A stretch of 29,479 nt of DNA from CAYRTD01 sp964426915 (GTDB lineage Bacteria; Bacteroidota; Bacteroidia; Bacteroidales; GCA-2748055): NCBI GenBank assembly GCA_964426915.1, contig CAYRTD010000034.1, positions 1 through 29,479 on the forward strand, read 5' to 3'. Within the stretch, counting starts at the first letter, position 1. Each line of letters opens with the position of its first letter. The position numbers and the translations under genes are program-made. Under the pieces are notes generated by a model. The model was not told where the DNA came from. It saw nothing but the letters and a program-made list of their open reading frames with translations, and searched no databases. Positions 15,010-23,289 of this stretch are shown piece by piece.

Positions 15010-15081
15010 ACAAGTATGTTTGACTTTGCATTATTTATCATTATTTATTTTCTCACTTGTCAATATATTTAATTTTTTTCA

Positions 15082-15111
15082 TTGCATATATAAAATAAAT
15101 ACATATTTTTG
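15082..15111 (+). promoter_or_regulatory. Promoter of the E2-E1 operon
   Basis: TTG (15082-15084), a 19-bp spacer and TATTTTTG (15104-15111) match the Bacteroidota -33/-7 promoter. Transcription should start near 15118, inside the operator-like palindrome, leaving a leader of about 50 bases. Confidence 0.6.
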
Positions 15112-15115
15112 CCTG

Positions 15116-15133
15116 AACTTGTATTTACAAGTT
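15116..15133. promoter_or_regulatory. Palindromic operator, probable GntR-family binding site
   Basis: AACTTGTA-TT-TACAAGTT has perfect 8-bp arms. Its centre TTGTATTTACAA resembles the GT.TA.AC pattern of GntR/HutC operators. It begins 5 bp after the -7 box and covers the predicted transcription start of the E2 gene, a position where binding would block initiation. The divergent GntR protein is the natural candidate. Confidence 0.6.
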
Positions 15134-15166
15134 ATCATGTCTCAATTAATTAAAAAATAATATCTT

Positions 15167-16498
15167 ATGGCAGAACCTGTATTAATGCCAAAACAAGGGC
15201 AATCGGTTGAAAGTTGTATCATTACCGAATGGAATAAGGAGAAAGGCGACCAGATATCCAAAGGTGATATTCTTTTCGCCTATGAAACAGATAAAGCTTC
15301 TTTTGAAGAAGAAGCAAAGACGGATGGTATATTACTGGAAACTTTTTATAGCGCAGGCGATGAAGTTCCGGTTTTAACCAATGTCGCGGTTATAGGGGAA
15401 GAAGGAGAATCAGTGGAGAAATTCAGGCCCGGAGGTGAATCACAGAAAAATGAAGCGGCAGAGGAAACAAAGCCTGATGAAGATAAACCTGATGAAGAAG
15501 AAGTGAAACCATCCGAAACCGAAAGCAAACCTCAGTCTCCCGAAACAAACAGGAAAGGAAAAATAAAAATCTCCCCCAGGGCAAAGCGACTTGCAGAAGA
15601 TAAAAATATCAACTATGAATCGCTGCAGGGAAGTGGTCCGATGGGACGAATCATTGTCAGAGATATAGAAAAGGTGCTTGATGAAGGTGTAGAAGCCCGT
15701 CGGGCAGTGCAAAAAGGAGCCAAAGAAGAAAAACCGGAAATTCAAACAGAAAGAACCGGTGCTGGGGAAACTATTAGCTCAGACCTTACATCGCCCGGTG
15801 AATATGAAGATGTGAAACTCTCAAATATCCGGAAGCTTATTGCAAAATCGATGTATAATTCCCTTCAGAACTCTGCTCAGCTTACCCATCACCTGAGCGC
15901 TGATGTCCGGAAATTACTCGCATTGAGACAAAAAATAAAAAGTCTTCAAAATGAGGGTTATCCATACAATATCACCCTGAATGATATGATATGCTATGCC
16001 ACTCTGAGGGCCCTTCGTAACAACCCGGATGCCAATGCGCATTTTCTTGGCGAATCTGTACGCAAATTCAAAAAGGTTCATCTCGGACTGGCGGTTGATA
16101 CTGAAAGAGGACTTATGGTCCCGGCCTTAAGAAATGCCGATGACCTTTCACTTGAAGGATTATCTTCACAATTAAAGGAACTGGCCGGTAGTTGCCGGAC
16201 AGGATCTGTTGACCCGGATGTTCTTGTCAGCACTGCTGGCTCATTCACGATTTCAAATCTGGGAAATTACGGTGTTGAGATGTTTACTCCCATAATTAAT
16301 GTACCACAAGTGGCCATACTTGGGGTAAATACAATCATAAATCGTCCTGCAGAAATTGAAAAGGGAGTTTTTGGTTTTGTTCCTTATATAGGATTATCCC
16401 TTACCTATGATCACAGGGCAATAGACGGAGGGCCAGCTACCCGTTTTCTGGCTGACATAAAGAATGAGATTGAAAATTTCAACATGAACATAATTTAA
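15167..16498 (+). CDS. Lipoyl-bearing E2 acyltransferase of a 2-oxo acid dehydrogenase
   Basis: The 443-residue E2 has one lipoyl domain (1-80) with the lipoylated Lys43 in ETDKASF and an acidic Pro/Glu-rich linker (about 90-130). The E3/E1-binding domain (133-170) reads KISPRAKRLAEDKNINYESLQGSGPMGRIIVRDIEKVL. After a second linker comes the catalytic acyltransferase core (about 215-443) with the active-site H416 and D420 in YDHRAIDGG. It transfers the acyl group formed by E1 to CoA. It is the first gene after the GntR-controlled promoter and is followed 18 bp later by its E1. No dihydrolipoamide dehydrogenase (E3) is in the window, so a shared E3 must serve it. The acyl substrate (pyruvate, acetoin-like or branched-chain) cannot be fixed by eye. 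Confidence 0.88.
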   Translation: MAEPVLMPKQGQSVESCIITEWNKEKGDQISKGDILFAYETDKASFEEEAKTDGILLETFYSAGDEVPVLTNVAVIGEEGESVEKFRPGGESQKNEAAEETKPDEDKPDEEEVKPSETESKPQSPETNRKGKIKISPRAKRLAEDKNINYESLQGSGPMGRIIVRDIEKVLDEGVEARRAVQKGAKEEKPEIQTERTGAGETISSDLTSPGEYEDVKLSNIRKLIAKSMYNSLQNSAQLTHHLSADVRKLLALRQKIKSLQNEGYPYNITLNDMICYATLRALRNNPDANAHFLGESVRKFKKVHLGLAVDTERGLMVPALRNADDLSLEGLSSQLKELAGSCRTGSVDPDVLVSTAGSFTISNLGNYGVEMFTPIINVPQVAILGVNTIINRPAEIEKGVFGFVPYIGLSLTYDHRAIDGGPATRFLADIKNEIENFNMNII

Positions 16499-16516
16499 AA
16501 TAATAAATTCACAACT

Positions 16517-18985
16517 ATGCCAAAAGCTCAATTTATAGATCCGAAAAAAGTCCGTAAAGCAAGAATGCTTGAAATTGCACCGATTCCGGTCAATCAATAT
16601 AACAAGTCCATTAAAGATGAATCGTCGAATTTCAGTAATAAGGATTTCGTACGTATTTATCACGACATGGTAGTCATAAGAGAGTTTGAAACCATGTTGA
16701 ATCTCATTAAAACCACTGGTGAATATAATGGTATTCCATACTCCCATCCCGGCCCGGCCCACCTTTCCATTGGACAGGAAGCTGCGGCTGTCGGTATGGC
16801 TTATCTGCTGGATGAGAATGATTTCATCTTCGGTTCTCACCGCTCTCATGGCGAAATCCTGGCAAAAGGACTTTCCGCAATAAACAAACTCGACGATGAC
16901 CAGTTGATGGATATTATGAAAAACTTTTTCGATGGAAAGATCCTGTCAATCGTTGAAAAAGATCATAAAGGAGACGTAAAATCACTGGCAGTGAAATTTC
17001 TTATCTATGGAACGCTCGCGGAAATTTTTGCCCGTGAAACCGGTTTTAACAAAGGCCTCGGCGGTTCTATGCATGCCTTTTTCACCCCCTTCGGCGTATA
17101 TCCGAATAATGCAATCGTAGGTGGTTCCGGCGATATAGCAGTTGGTGCAGCTTTATATAAAAAAGTAAATAAAAAACCCGGCATCGTAGTCGCCAATATC
17201 GGAGACGCATCGCTGGCATGCGGACCCGTATGGGAAGGATTGGTCTTTTCTGCAATGGACCAGTTTGAAAAACTTTGGGAAGGAGATTATAAGGGAGGAC
17301 TTCCTGTGATTTTTAATATAATGAATAATCAGTACGGGATGGGAGGCCAGACTTCCGGAGAAACGATGGGATACGATATAGCCGCCAGGGTGGCAGCCGG
17401 AGTAAACCGCCATAATATGCACGCAGAGAGGGTCGACGGATATAATCCTCTTGCCGTAATCGATGCCTATAAAAGGAAAATGAAGATCCTGAATGATAAA
17501 AAAGGACCTGTCCTGCTTGATGTACTGACTTACAGGTTCAGCGGTCATTCTCCTTCCGATGCTTCCTCATATCGTTCAAAAGAAGAAATTGAAGCATGGG
17601 AAAATGCAGATTCGATAATTAACTTCGGAAATGAAATCACCAAAGCAAAAGTAATTTCCGCATCAGAGCTCGAAAATATATGGAATGAAGTGAAAGAATT
17701 GATCACTAATTCTATGAAACTTGCTATTGATGATAAGGTGTCACCAAGAATGAATCTGGTTGAGCAGCCTGAACTCATCGGTGAAATGATGCTGTCAAAT
17801 AATTCCATGGATAAAATGGAAGACCGTGAACCTGAAGTAAATCATCCTATGGAAGAAAATCCAAGGGTTAAGCAGATCGCACGTAAAGAACGTTTTGCCC
17901 TGGATAAAGATGGTAAAGCTTTCTCTAAAATGAAACAATACCAGCTTCGCGACGGGTTATTTGAGGCGGTTATCGACAGGTTTTATAAAGACCCCACACT
18001 TGTTGCATATGGTGAGGAAAACCGCGACTGGGGCGGTGCTTTTGCCGTATATCGCGGATTAACTGAAGCCCTGCCTTACAACCGGCTTTTTAACTCCCCG
18101 ATCTCTGAAGGTTCAATTGTTGGAACCGCTATTGGCTACGGTATGTGCGGTGGACGTGTATTGCCGGAAATTATGTATTGTGATTTCCTGGGCAGAAGCG
18201 GTGATGAAGTCTTTAATCAACTCCCAAAATGGCAGTCAATGAGTGGCAATGTGATCAAAATGCCGGTTGTGGTCAGGGTATCCGTGGGATCGAAATATGG
18301 AGCTCAGCATTCTCAGGACTGGTCATCACTTGTAGCACATATTCCAGGCCTGAAGGTTGTTTTTCCAGCCACTCCCTATGACGCAAAAGGTATTATGAAT
18401 GCTGCCCTGCAGGGAACCGATCCGGTCATCTTTTTCGAAAGTCAGAGAATATATGACATAGGAGAACATTTCCATGAAGGTGGTGTGCCGGAAGGATACT
18501 ATGAAATTCCCATCGGGGAACCGGATATTAAAAGAAAAGGCGATGATATAACCATTTTATCGATTGGAGCAACTCTTTACCGTGCTGTCGAAGCAGCCGA
18601 TATACTTAAGGATAAATATAATTTATCTGCTGAAATCGTTGATGCAAGATCTCTCGTTCCTTTTAATTATGAGATTGTGATAGATTCCTTGAAAAAAACA
18701 GGTAAGATTATTCTGCTGAGTGATGCATCCGAACGCGGATCCTATCTGAAAGATCTTGCCCAGAATATAACTGAACTTGCATTCGACGAGCTCGACGGCC
18801 CCCCTGTTGTAGTTGGTTCCAGAAACTGGATTACACCTGCTTACGAACTTGAAGATTATTTTTTCCCGCAAGTTTCATGGATACTCGATGCTGTACATGA
18901 AAACATCATGCCTCTGCCTGATCATACTGTATCCAGTAATTTTACAAAACAGGAAAAGATCAGGAGAGCAAGGCTGGGAATATAA
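16517..18985 (+). CDS. Fused E1 alpha-beta thiamine-diphosphate dehydrogenase
   Basis: The 822-residue protein joins E1-alpha (about 40-420) and E1-beta (about 470-822) in one chain, an arrangement known in Bacteroidota. The alpha half has GSHRSHGEILAKG and the ThDP/Mg2+ motif from GDAS (229-232) to NNQYG (270 onward). It also has the phosphorylation-loop-like YRFSGHSPSDASSYRS. The beta half has VAYGEENRDWGG, FNSPISEGSIVGTAIGYG, SKYGAQHSQDWSSL and the C-terminal domain. The spacing from GD to NN is about 40 residues, longer than the usual 25-30, because of a segment around MDQFEKLWEGDYKGG. It decarboxylates a 2-oxo acid and reductively acylates the lipoyl group of the upstream E2. It is co-transcribed with E2. 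Confidence 0.88.
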   Translation: MPKAQFIDPKKVRKARMLEIAPIPVNQYNKSIKDESSNFSNKDFVRIYHDMVVIREFETMLNLIKTTGEYNGIPYSHPGPAHLSIGQEAAAVGMAYLLDENDFIFGSHRSHGEILAKGLSAINKLDDDQLMDIMKNFFDGKILSIVEKDHKGDVKSLAVKFLIYGTLAEIFARETGFNKGLGGSMHAFFTPFGVYPNNAIVGGSGDIAVGAALYKKVNKKPGIVVANIGDASLACGPVWEGLVFSAMDQFEKLWEGDYKGGLPVIFNIMNNQYGMGGQTSGETMGYDIAARVAAGVNRHNMHAERVDGYNPLAVIDAYKRKMKILNDKKGPVLLDVLTYRFSGHSPSDASSYRSKEEIEAWENADSIINFGNEITKAKVISASELENIWNEVKELITNSMKLAIDDKVSPRMNLVEQPELIGEMMLSNNSMDKMEDREPEVNHPMEENPRVKQIARKERFALDKDGKAFSKMKQYQLRDGLFEAVIDRFYKDPTLVAYGEENRDWGGAFAVYRGLTEALPYNRLFNSPISEGSIVGTAIGYGMCGGRVLPEIMYCDFLGRSGDEVFNQLPKWQSMSGNVIKMPVVVRVSVGSKYGAQHSQDWSSLVAHIPGLKVVFPATPYDAKGIMNAALQGTDPVIFFESQRIYDIGEHFHEGGVPEGYYEIPIGEPDIKRKGDDITILSIGATLYRAVEAADILKDKYNLSAEIVDARSLVPFNYEIVIDSLKKTGKIILLSDASERGSYLKDLAQNITELAFDELDGPPVVVGSRNWITPAYELEDYFFPQVSWILDAVHENIMPLPDHTVSSNFTKQEKIRRARLGI

Positions 18986-19065
18986 GATCAGAATTCTGAT
19001 TATCCAGCTTCAACTGATCAATTGAATATTTATACGAATAAAGCGTTCATTTAATCTAGCTTAAG

Positions 19066-19127
19066 CCGGTAAAAGAAAATACGGGGTTCCATTTTTTATG
19101 GATCGCCGGTTTTTCTCTTTTAACCGG
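19066..19127 (+). other. Imperfect inverted repeat between E1 and PHP genes
   Basis: CCGGTAAAAGAAAA near 19066 can pair with TTTTCTCTTTTAACCGG ending at 19127. Inside the loop, CCAT-(T)6-ATGG forms a smaller hairpin. It sits in the 208-bp gap between the E1 and PHP genes and might attenuate or process the operon transcript. The pairing is imperfect and no clean T-tract terminator is formed. Confidence 0.3.
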
Positions 19128-19193
19128 AAAAACATGAAACAGACAAAAATCCGGACATGTTGATGAAACACTGAATACAAAAAATCAACAGAT

Positions 19194-20429
19194 ATGAATA
19201 TTAACCAGCAATTACCTGATGAAAATAAACTTTTAAATAAAGCTGATTCCCTGCTGTCAGATGAAATTCCGGTCGTGAATAATCATATTCACACCCCTTA
19301 TTCTTTCAGCGCTTTTGACAACATTCCCCAGGCAGTTTCACTGGCCCGGAAGGAAAATGTCAAGGTACTTGGCATTAATGACTTCTTTGTCACCGATGGC
19401 TTTTCCGAATTTGCTGAGGAATGCTATAAGCAAAATATTTTTCCTTTGTTCAATATTGAATTTATCGGATTAAGCAAAACCGACCAGAAAAATGATGTCA
19501 GGGTGAATGACCCAAATAACCCCGGAAGAACATATTTCAGCGGAAAGGGTTTAAATTTTCCTCAGGAGCTTAATCATGAGGACGAGAAAATTCTGGAATC
19601 GGTTAAAAAAGAAAGTCAGAACCAGGTAATCGAAATGATCAACAAACTAAATGCTTATATCGATGATCTAGGGTGGGATTTTCAGTTATCTGTAGAGGAA
19701 ATATTCGATAAATATGCTAAAAAACTTATCAGGGAACGTCATATTGCTACTGCACTAAGAAATAAAATAATTGAGAAATATGATTCGGACGAAGAAAGAA
19801 TCGCCGTGTTTACAAAAATCTTCGGTAACAGGAAACCTGAAAGTTCGATTGATAACCCGGCTTCGTTTGAAAATGAAATTCGAAGTAAACTTTTAAAAAC
19901 CGGTGGTGTGGCTTTCGTTGAAGAAGATGATAAGGCATTTCTTGAGATCGAAGAGATACGCCGGATCATCATAAACATGAGAGGAATTCCAACTTATCCT
20001 TTATTGCTTGATGATAAAAATGGAAATTTTACGGATTTTGAAAAGGATAAGGAAAAACTTGCAAAAACCCTTAAAGACAGAGGAGTATATTCGATAGAAT
20101 TAATACCTCACCGGAATAGCCTTGAAGAACTCAAAAATTATGTCCGCTATTTTTATGATCAGGGATTCATCATAAGTTTTGGAACAGAGCATAATACTCC
20201 GGAATTAACGAAGCTTACCCCCGACTGCCGAAATAATGTCAGCCTGGATGAAGAAATGAAAGCAATATCATTTAAGGGAGCTGCAGTGATTGCAGCTCAT
20301 CAGTACCGGAATTCAAGAGGAGAAGAAGGATACATTGATCCTGCAGGAAAGGCCAGAATTAATGAAAGAGACAGGTTCGAGAAGTTAGGAGAAGCGTTTA
20401 TAGCTTACTCTTTAAATGAAATAAAATAA
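19194..20429 (+). CDS. TrpH/YciV-like PHP-domain phosphoesterase
   Basis: This 411-residue protein has PHP metal-site motifs in the order of the TrpH branch: NNHIHTPYSFSAF with H31 and H33, GINDFF (D63, where the family has TDH), FNIEF (E89), RERHIATAL (H183), IELIPHRN (H306) and FGTEHNTPE (E332, H333, where the family has G.D.H). TrpH-type enzymes hydrolyse phosphate esters with a trinuclear metal centre. Some ligands are replaced here (TDH to NDF; the AHP motif reads TYP at about 267-269), so activity may differ. It is followed 22 bp later by the SDR gene and then the SorE-like gene, so these three form a tight unit. A role in cleaving a sugar or polyol phosphate is inference. Confidence 0.7.
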   Translation: MNINQQLPDENKLLNKADSLLSDEIPVVNNHIHTPYSFSAFDNIPQAVSLARKENVKVLGINDFFVTDGFSEFAEECYKQNIFPLFNIEFIGLSKTDQKNDVRVNDPNNPGRTYFSGKGLNFPQELNHEDEKILESVKKESQNQVIEMINKLNAYIDDLGWDFQLSVEEIFDKYAKKLIRERHIATALRNKIIEKYDSDEERIAVFTKIFGNRKPESSIDNPASFENEIRSKLLKTGGVAFVEEDDKAFLEIEEIRRIIINMRGIPTYPLLLDDKNGNFTDFEKDKEKLAKTLKDRGVYSIELIPHRNSLEELKNYVRYFYDQGFIISFGTEHNTPELTKLTPDCRNNVSLDEEMKAISFKGAAVIAAHQYRNSRGEEGYIDPAGKARINERDRFEKLGEAFIAYSLNEIK

Positions 20430-20451
20430 TAATCCTTATTAAACAAAAAAT

Positions 20452-21621
20452 ATGAATTTACTGGAATTAGTGCCGGCCTTAAGAATGACCCTATCAGAGA
20501 GATCACTGAAAAGTTGCAGGGTTATTGAAGCAGGAGATGATATTTCGGAAAAGGCATATTCCGCCAATTTATCAAAACTTGCCGGGATTATTAGCCTTGA
20601 AAAACAGGATATGGATGGAATCCTGGAAGAACTAAAACTGAAAAAACTTTCTTCCTTAAAATATCTTTACATTAAAGACACTGCCCTGATTTGCATAGGA
20701 GATTCCTCTCTGGAAGCAGATTTCCTTCGTGCAAATGCTATGAATGTGCTGAATGATAAGAAAACCACGGAATTTAAAGCCATTGAAACAAAGAAGGGCA
20801 GGCTCGAATCACGCATTGTACTGATTACAGGTGCGGCACAGGGATTTGGCAAAGGGATAGCAGAAGAATTATTTGATGAAGGCGCTAATATAGTAATCGC
20901 CGATCTTAATGAAGAAGCAGGAACCGGTTTGACTAATGAATTGAATTCCAACAAATCATCGAACCGTGCCCATTTTATTAAGACGGATGTATCCGATGCT
21001 CTTTCGGTTGAAAATCTGATTCTTGAAACGGTTAAACATTTCGGCGGACTTGATGTTATGATAAGTAATGCCGGTGTACTAAGGGCAGGCGGACTTGATG
21101 AAATGGATGCCGGCACATTCAAATTCATGACAGACGTCAATTATACAGGCTATTTTAATTGTGCTAAATATGCCTCTGCAGTAATGAAAATCCAGAACAG
21201 GTATAATAAAGACTATTTTTTCGATATCATTCAGATTAATTCCAAGTCGGGCCTGAAAGGAAGTAAGAAAAATTTTGCATATGCCGGAGGTAAATTCGGA
21301 GGGATAGGATTAACTCAGTCCTTTGCACTGGAACTGATTTCTGAAAACATAAAAGTCAATTCCATTTGCCCCGGGAACTTCTTTGAAGGACCTCTATGGT
21401 CGGACCCTGAAAAAGGACTTTTTGTCCAATACCTCAATGCAGGAAAAGTTCCCGGAGCCAAAACAATCAAAGATGTTCAGAAATTTTATGAGTCTCAGGT
21501 TCCTTCAGGCCGGGGTTGCAGGATCAAAGATGTAAGCAGGGCTATTTTATATGCCATTGAACAGCAATATGAAACCGGACAGGCTATTCCTGTTACCGGC
21601 GGTCAGAATATGTTAAACTAG
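20452..21621 (+). CDS. SrlD-like short-chain dehydrogenase with an N-terminal extension
   Basis: Residues 120-389 form a complete classical SDR: the NAD(P) loop TGAAQGFG (126-133), NAG (206-208), a Ser in INSKSGLKG (264/266), and the Y277-X3-K281 catalytic pair. The C-terminal half (KFGGIGLTQSFALELI, VNSICPGNFFEGPLW, GKVPGAKT, QVPSGRGC, TGGQNML) strongly resembles sorbitol-6-phosphate 2-dehydrogenase (SrlD). The first 119 residues are an extra part that I cannot assign. The segment around 80-100 (CIGDSSLEADFLRANAMNVL) faintly recalls the end of class II aldolase domains that are fused to SDRs in rhamnulose-phosphate enzymes, so it may be a reduced aldolase relic. Ten bases separate it from the SorE-like gene. 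Likely substrate: a ketose/polyol phosphate. Confidence 0.8.
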   Translation: MNLLELVPALRMTLSERSLKSCRVIEAGDDISEKAYSANLSKLAGIISLEKQDMDGILEELKLKKLSSLKYLYIKDTALICIGDSSLEADFLRANAMNVLNDKKTTEFKAIETKKGRLESRIVLITGAAQGFGKGIAEELFDEGANIVIADLNEEAGTGLTNELNSNKSSNRAHFIKTDVSDALSVENLILETVKHFGGLDVMISNAGVLRAGGLDEMDAGTFKFMTDVNYTGYFNCAKYASAVMKIQNRYNKDYFFDIIQINSKSGLKGSKKNFAYAGGKFGGIGLTQSFALELISENIKVNSICPGNFFEGPLWSDPEKGLFVQYLNAGKVPGAKTIKDVQKFYESQVPSGRGCRIKDVSRAILYAIEQQYETGQAIPVTGGQNMLN

Positions 21622-21631
21622 AAATAATTAA

Positions 21632-22909
21632 ATGAAAACAAAAGCAGTACGATTATACGGTAAGGAAGATTTAAGACTCGAAGAATTTGAGTTACCTGAA
21701 ATTAAAGACGATGAAATTCTTGCAAAAGTAATTTGCGACTCAATCTGTATGTCATCCTATAAGGCCGCAAAACAAGGAACCGACCATAAAAGAATACCCA
21801 ACGATGCAGCAGAGAATCCTGTCATGATAGGACATGAATTTGCCGGAGAACTGGTCGAGGTGGGATCAAAATGGAAAGAAAAATTCAACGTGGGAGATAA
21901 GTTTTCCATCCAGCCTGCAATTAACTACGAGAATGGACCGATTGGCATACTCAGCGCACCGGGATATTCCTATCAATATATTGGCGGCGATGCCACTTAC
22001 GTAGTCATTCCCAATGAAGTTATGGAACAGGAATGTCTGTTAAAATACAATGGAGAAGGCTATTATCCTGCTTCACTGGCAGAACCCCTGTCATGTGTTA
22101 TAGGTGCCATGCACGCAAACTATCACACCACTCCCGGTTCCTATATTCATAAAATGGAAATTGTTCAGGGTGGAAATATGGCAATCCTTGCAGGGGTCGG
22201 TCCAATGGGACTTGCAGCAATCAATTACGCGATTCACCGCAGCGAAAGGCAACCCGGGTTGCTGGTTGTCACAGATATCGATCAAACCCGCCTCGACAGA
22301 GCTGCCGAATTATATACCGCGGAAGAAGCCGCAAAGAATAACATTAAACTGGTATATCTGAATACAAAAGAATATAAAAATCCTGAAGAGGAATTGTTGA
22401 AACTTACAAATAATAAAGGTTATGACGATGTATTTGTATTTGCTCCTGTTCCCTCTCTCATTGAACAGGGTGATGCCATTCTCGGACAGGATGGTTGTCT
22501 GAATTTCTTTGCAGGACCGGCTAATCCGGATTTTAGTGCAAAATTCAACTTTTATAAGGTTCATTATCAGTTTACTCATATTGTAGGAACTTCGGGTGGT
22601 AATAATGACGATATGAATGAAGCTTTGGAATATTTTAACCGCGGACTTGATCCGGCAGGACTGGTAACTCATATTGGCGGACTGAATGCGGTTATTGATA
22701 CGACACTAAATTTACCCCATATCCCCGGTGGCAAAAAACTCATTTATACTCATGTGGAAATGCCTCTGACAGCAATTTCAGATTTCGGTAAAAAGGGGGA
22801 AATAAATCCTGTATTTACAGAACTGGATAAAATTTGTCAGAAACACAAAGGCCTGTGGAACGTTGAAGCTGAGAAATATCTTTTAGCCAATTCCGGGAAA
22901 CTGCAATAA
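21632..22909 (+). CDS. SorE-like zinc-dependent dehydrogenase
   Basis: The 425-residue medium-chain dehydrogenase resembles L-sorbose-1-phosphate reductase (SorE) along its length: MKTKAVRLYGKEDLRLEEFELPEIKDDEILAKV, PVMIGHEFAGE, GDATYVVIPNEVMEQECLL and SLAEPLSCVIGAMHANYH. Catalytic-zinc ligands are visible as C39, H68 with E69, and E151. The four-cysteine structural zinc lobe is absent, as in SorE. The Rossmann loop is GVGPMG (188-193). SorE reduces sorbose 1-phosphate to sorbitol 6-phosphate, which SrlD oxidises to fructose 6-phosphate (family knowledge), so this and the preceding SDR could form such a pair. No sorbose PTS is present, and the partner symporter would deliver an unphosphorylated solute, so the true substrate is open. 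Confidence 0.78.
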   Translation: MKTKAVRLYGKEDLRLEEFELPEIKDDEILAKVICDSICMSSYKAAKQGTDHKRIPNDAAENPVMIGHEFAGELVEVGSKWKEKFNVGDKFSIQPAINYENGPIGILSAPGYSYQYIGGDATYVVIPNEVMEQECLLKYNGEGYYPASLAEPLSCVIGAMHANYHTTPGSYIHKMEIVQGGNMAILAGVGPMGLAAINYAIHRSERQPGLLVVTDIDQTRLDRAAELYTAEEAAKNNIKLVYLNTKEYKNPEEELLKLTNNKGYDDVFVFAPVPSLIEQGDAILGQDGCLNFFAGPANPDFSAKFNFYKVHYQFTHIVGTSGGNNDDMNEALEYFNRGLDPAGLVTHIGGLNAVIDTTLNLPHIPGGKKLIYTHVEMPLTAISDFGKKGEINPVFTELDKICQKHKGLWNVEAEKYLLANSGKLQ

Positions 22910-22934
22910 TCAGTAGACTAACCTGATTTTTTTC

Positions 22935-23039
22935 ACAGAAGGCTATGTAAACCAGAGTATGTATGCCTCATCCAAACATGCACTCGCGGGTTTCACAAGG
23001 GTGCCTGCCAAAGAAGTTCAGAACGGCTTATTCAGATAA
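22935..23039 (+). pseudogene. Fragment of an SDR gene (YxxxK region)
   Basis: Immediately after the SorE-like gene the plus strand reads EGYVNQSMYASSKHALAG, then FTRVPAKEVQNGLFR and TAA at 23037-23039. This is the catalytic Y-X3-K helix of a classical short-chain dehydrogenase (typical form YASSKHALAGFTRSLAKEV). There is no start and neither the Rossmann part nor the C-terminal part is present. It is the last trace of a further SDR gene of the locus. It overlaps the 3' end of the minus-strand gene at 23018. Confidence 0.65.
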
Positions 23040-23287
23040 TAACTTCTGATCCCTATAGCTATTTTCTGTATTTCCTCTTCACTGAAAAAACGACTATAAC
23101 AACGCATAAATATCTCCATCCGGAGCTCCGAATCCGAAATATTCGGAGATGCTTGTTTAATACTATTTTCTACCAATCGATATCCAAAATCGATCAAGTC
23201 TGCTCCTATGAGAAAACGTTCTGAGGGTGTTTTGGAAAAGATAATCTCCAGCTGTTTTTTTCTTATTTGGTTAGTAGTGTCAAGCAT
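23018..23287 (-). CDS. Small uncharacterised protein paired with a nucleotidyltransferase
   Basis: The 89-residue protein (MLDTTNQIRKKQLEIIFSKTPSERFLIGADLIDFGYRLVENSI...) is mostly helical and charged. I recognise the pattern (K.P.ERF.IGA.LIDFGY) as a frequent Bacteroidota partner of DUF6036/AbiEii-like nucleotidyltransferases but know no function. It starts 2 bp after the stop of the nucleotidyltransferase frame, so the two were co-translated. Its last four codons and stop run over the SDR fragment on the other strand, so the original C-terminus may have been altered. An antitoxin- or toxin-like role is inference. Confidence 0.6.
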   Translation of the reverse strand: MLDTTNQIRKKQLEIIFSKTPSERFLIGADLIDFGYRLVENSIKQASPNISDSELRMEIFMRCYSRFFSEEEIQKIAIGIRSYYLNKPF

Positions 23288-23289
23288 AC

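Noticed and set aside
15167..18985. Acetoin dehydrogenase (acoABC) operon
   Set aside because: E1 is a fusion, no acetoin regulator or E3 is present, and the neighbours are polyol-type dehydrogenases; the E2/E1 motifs alone do not decide the substrate.
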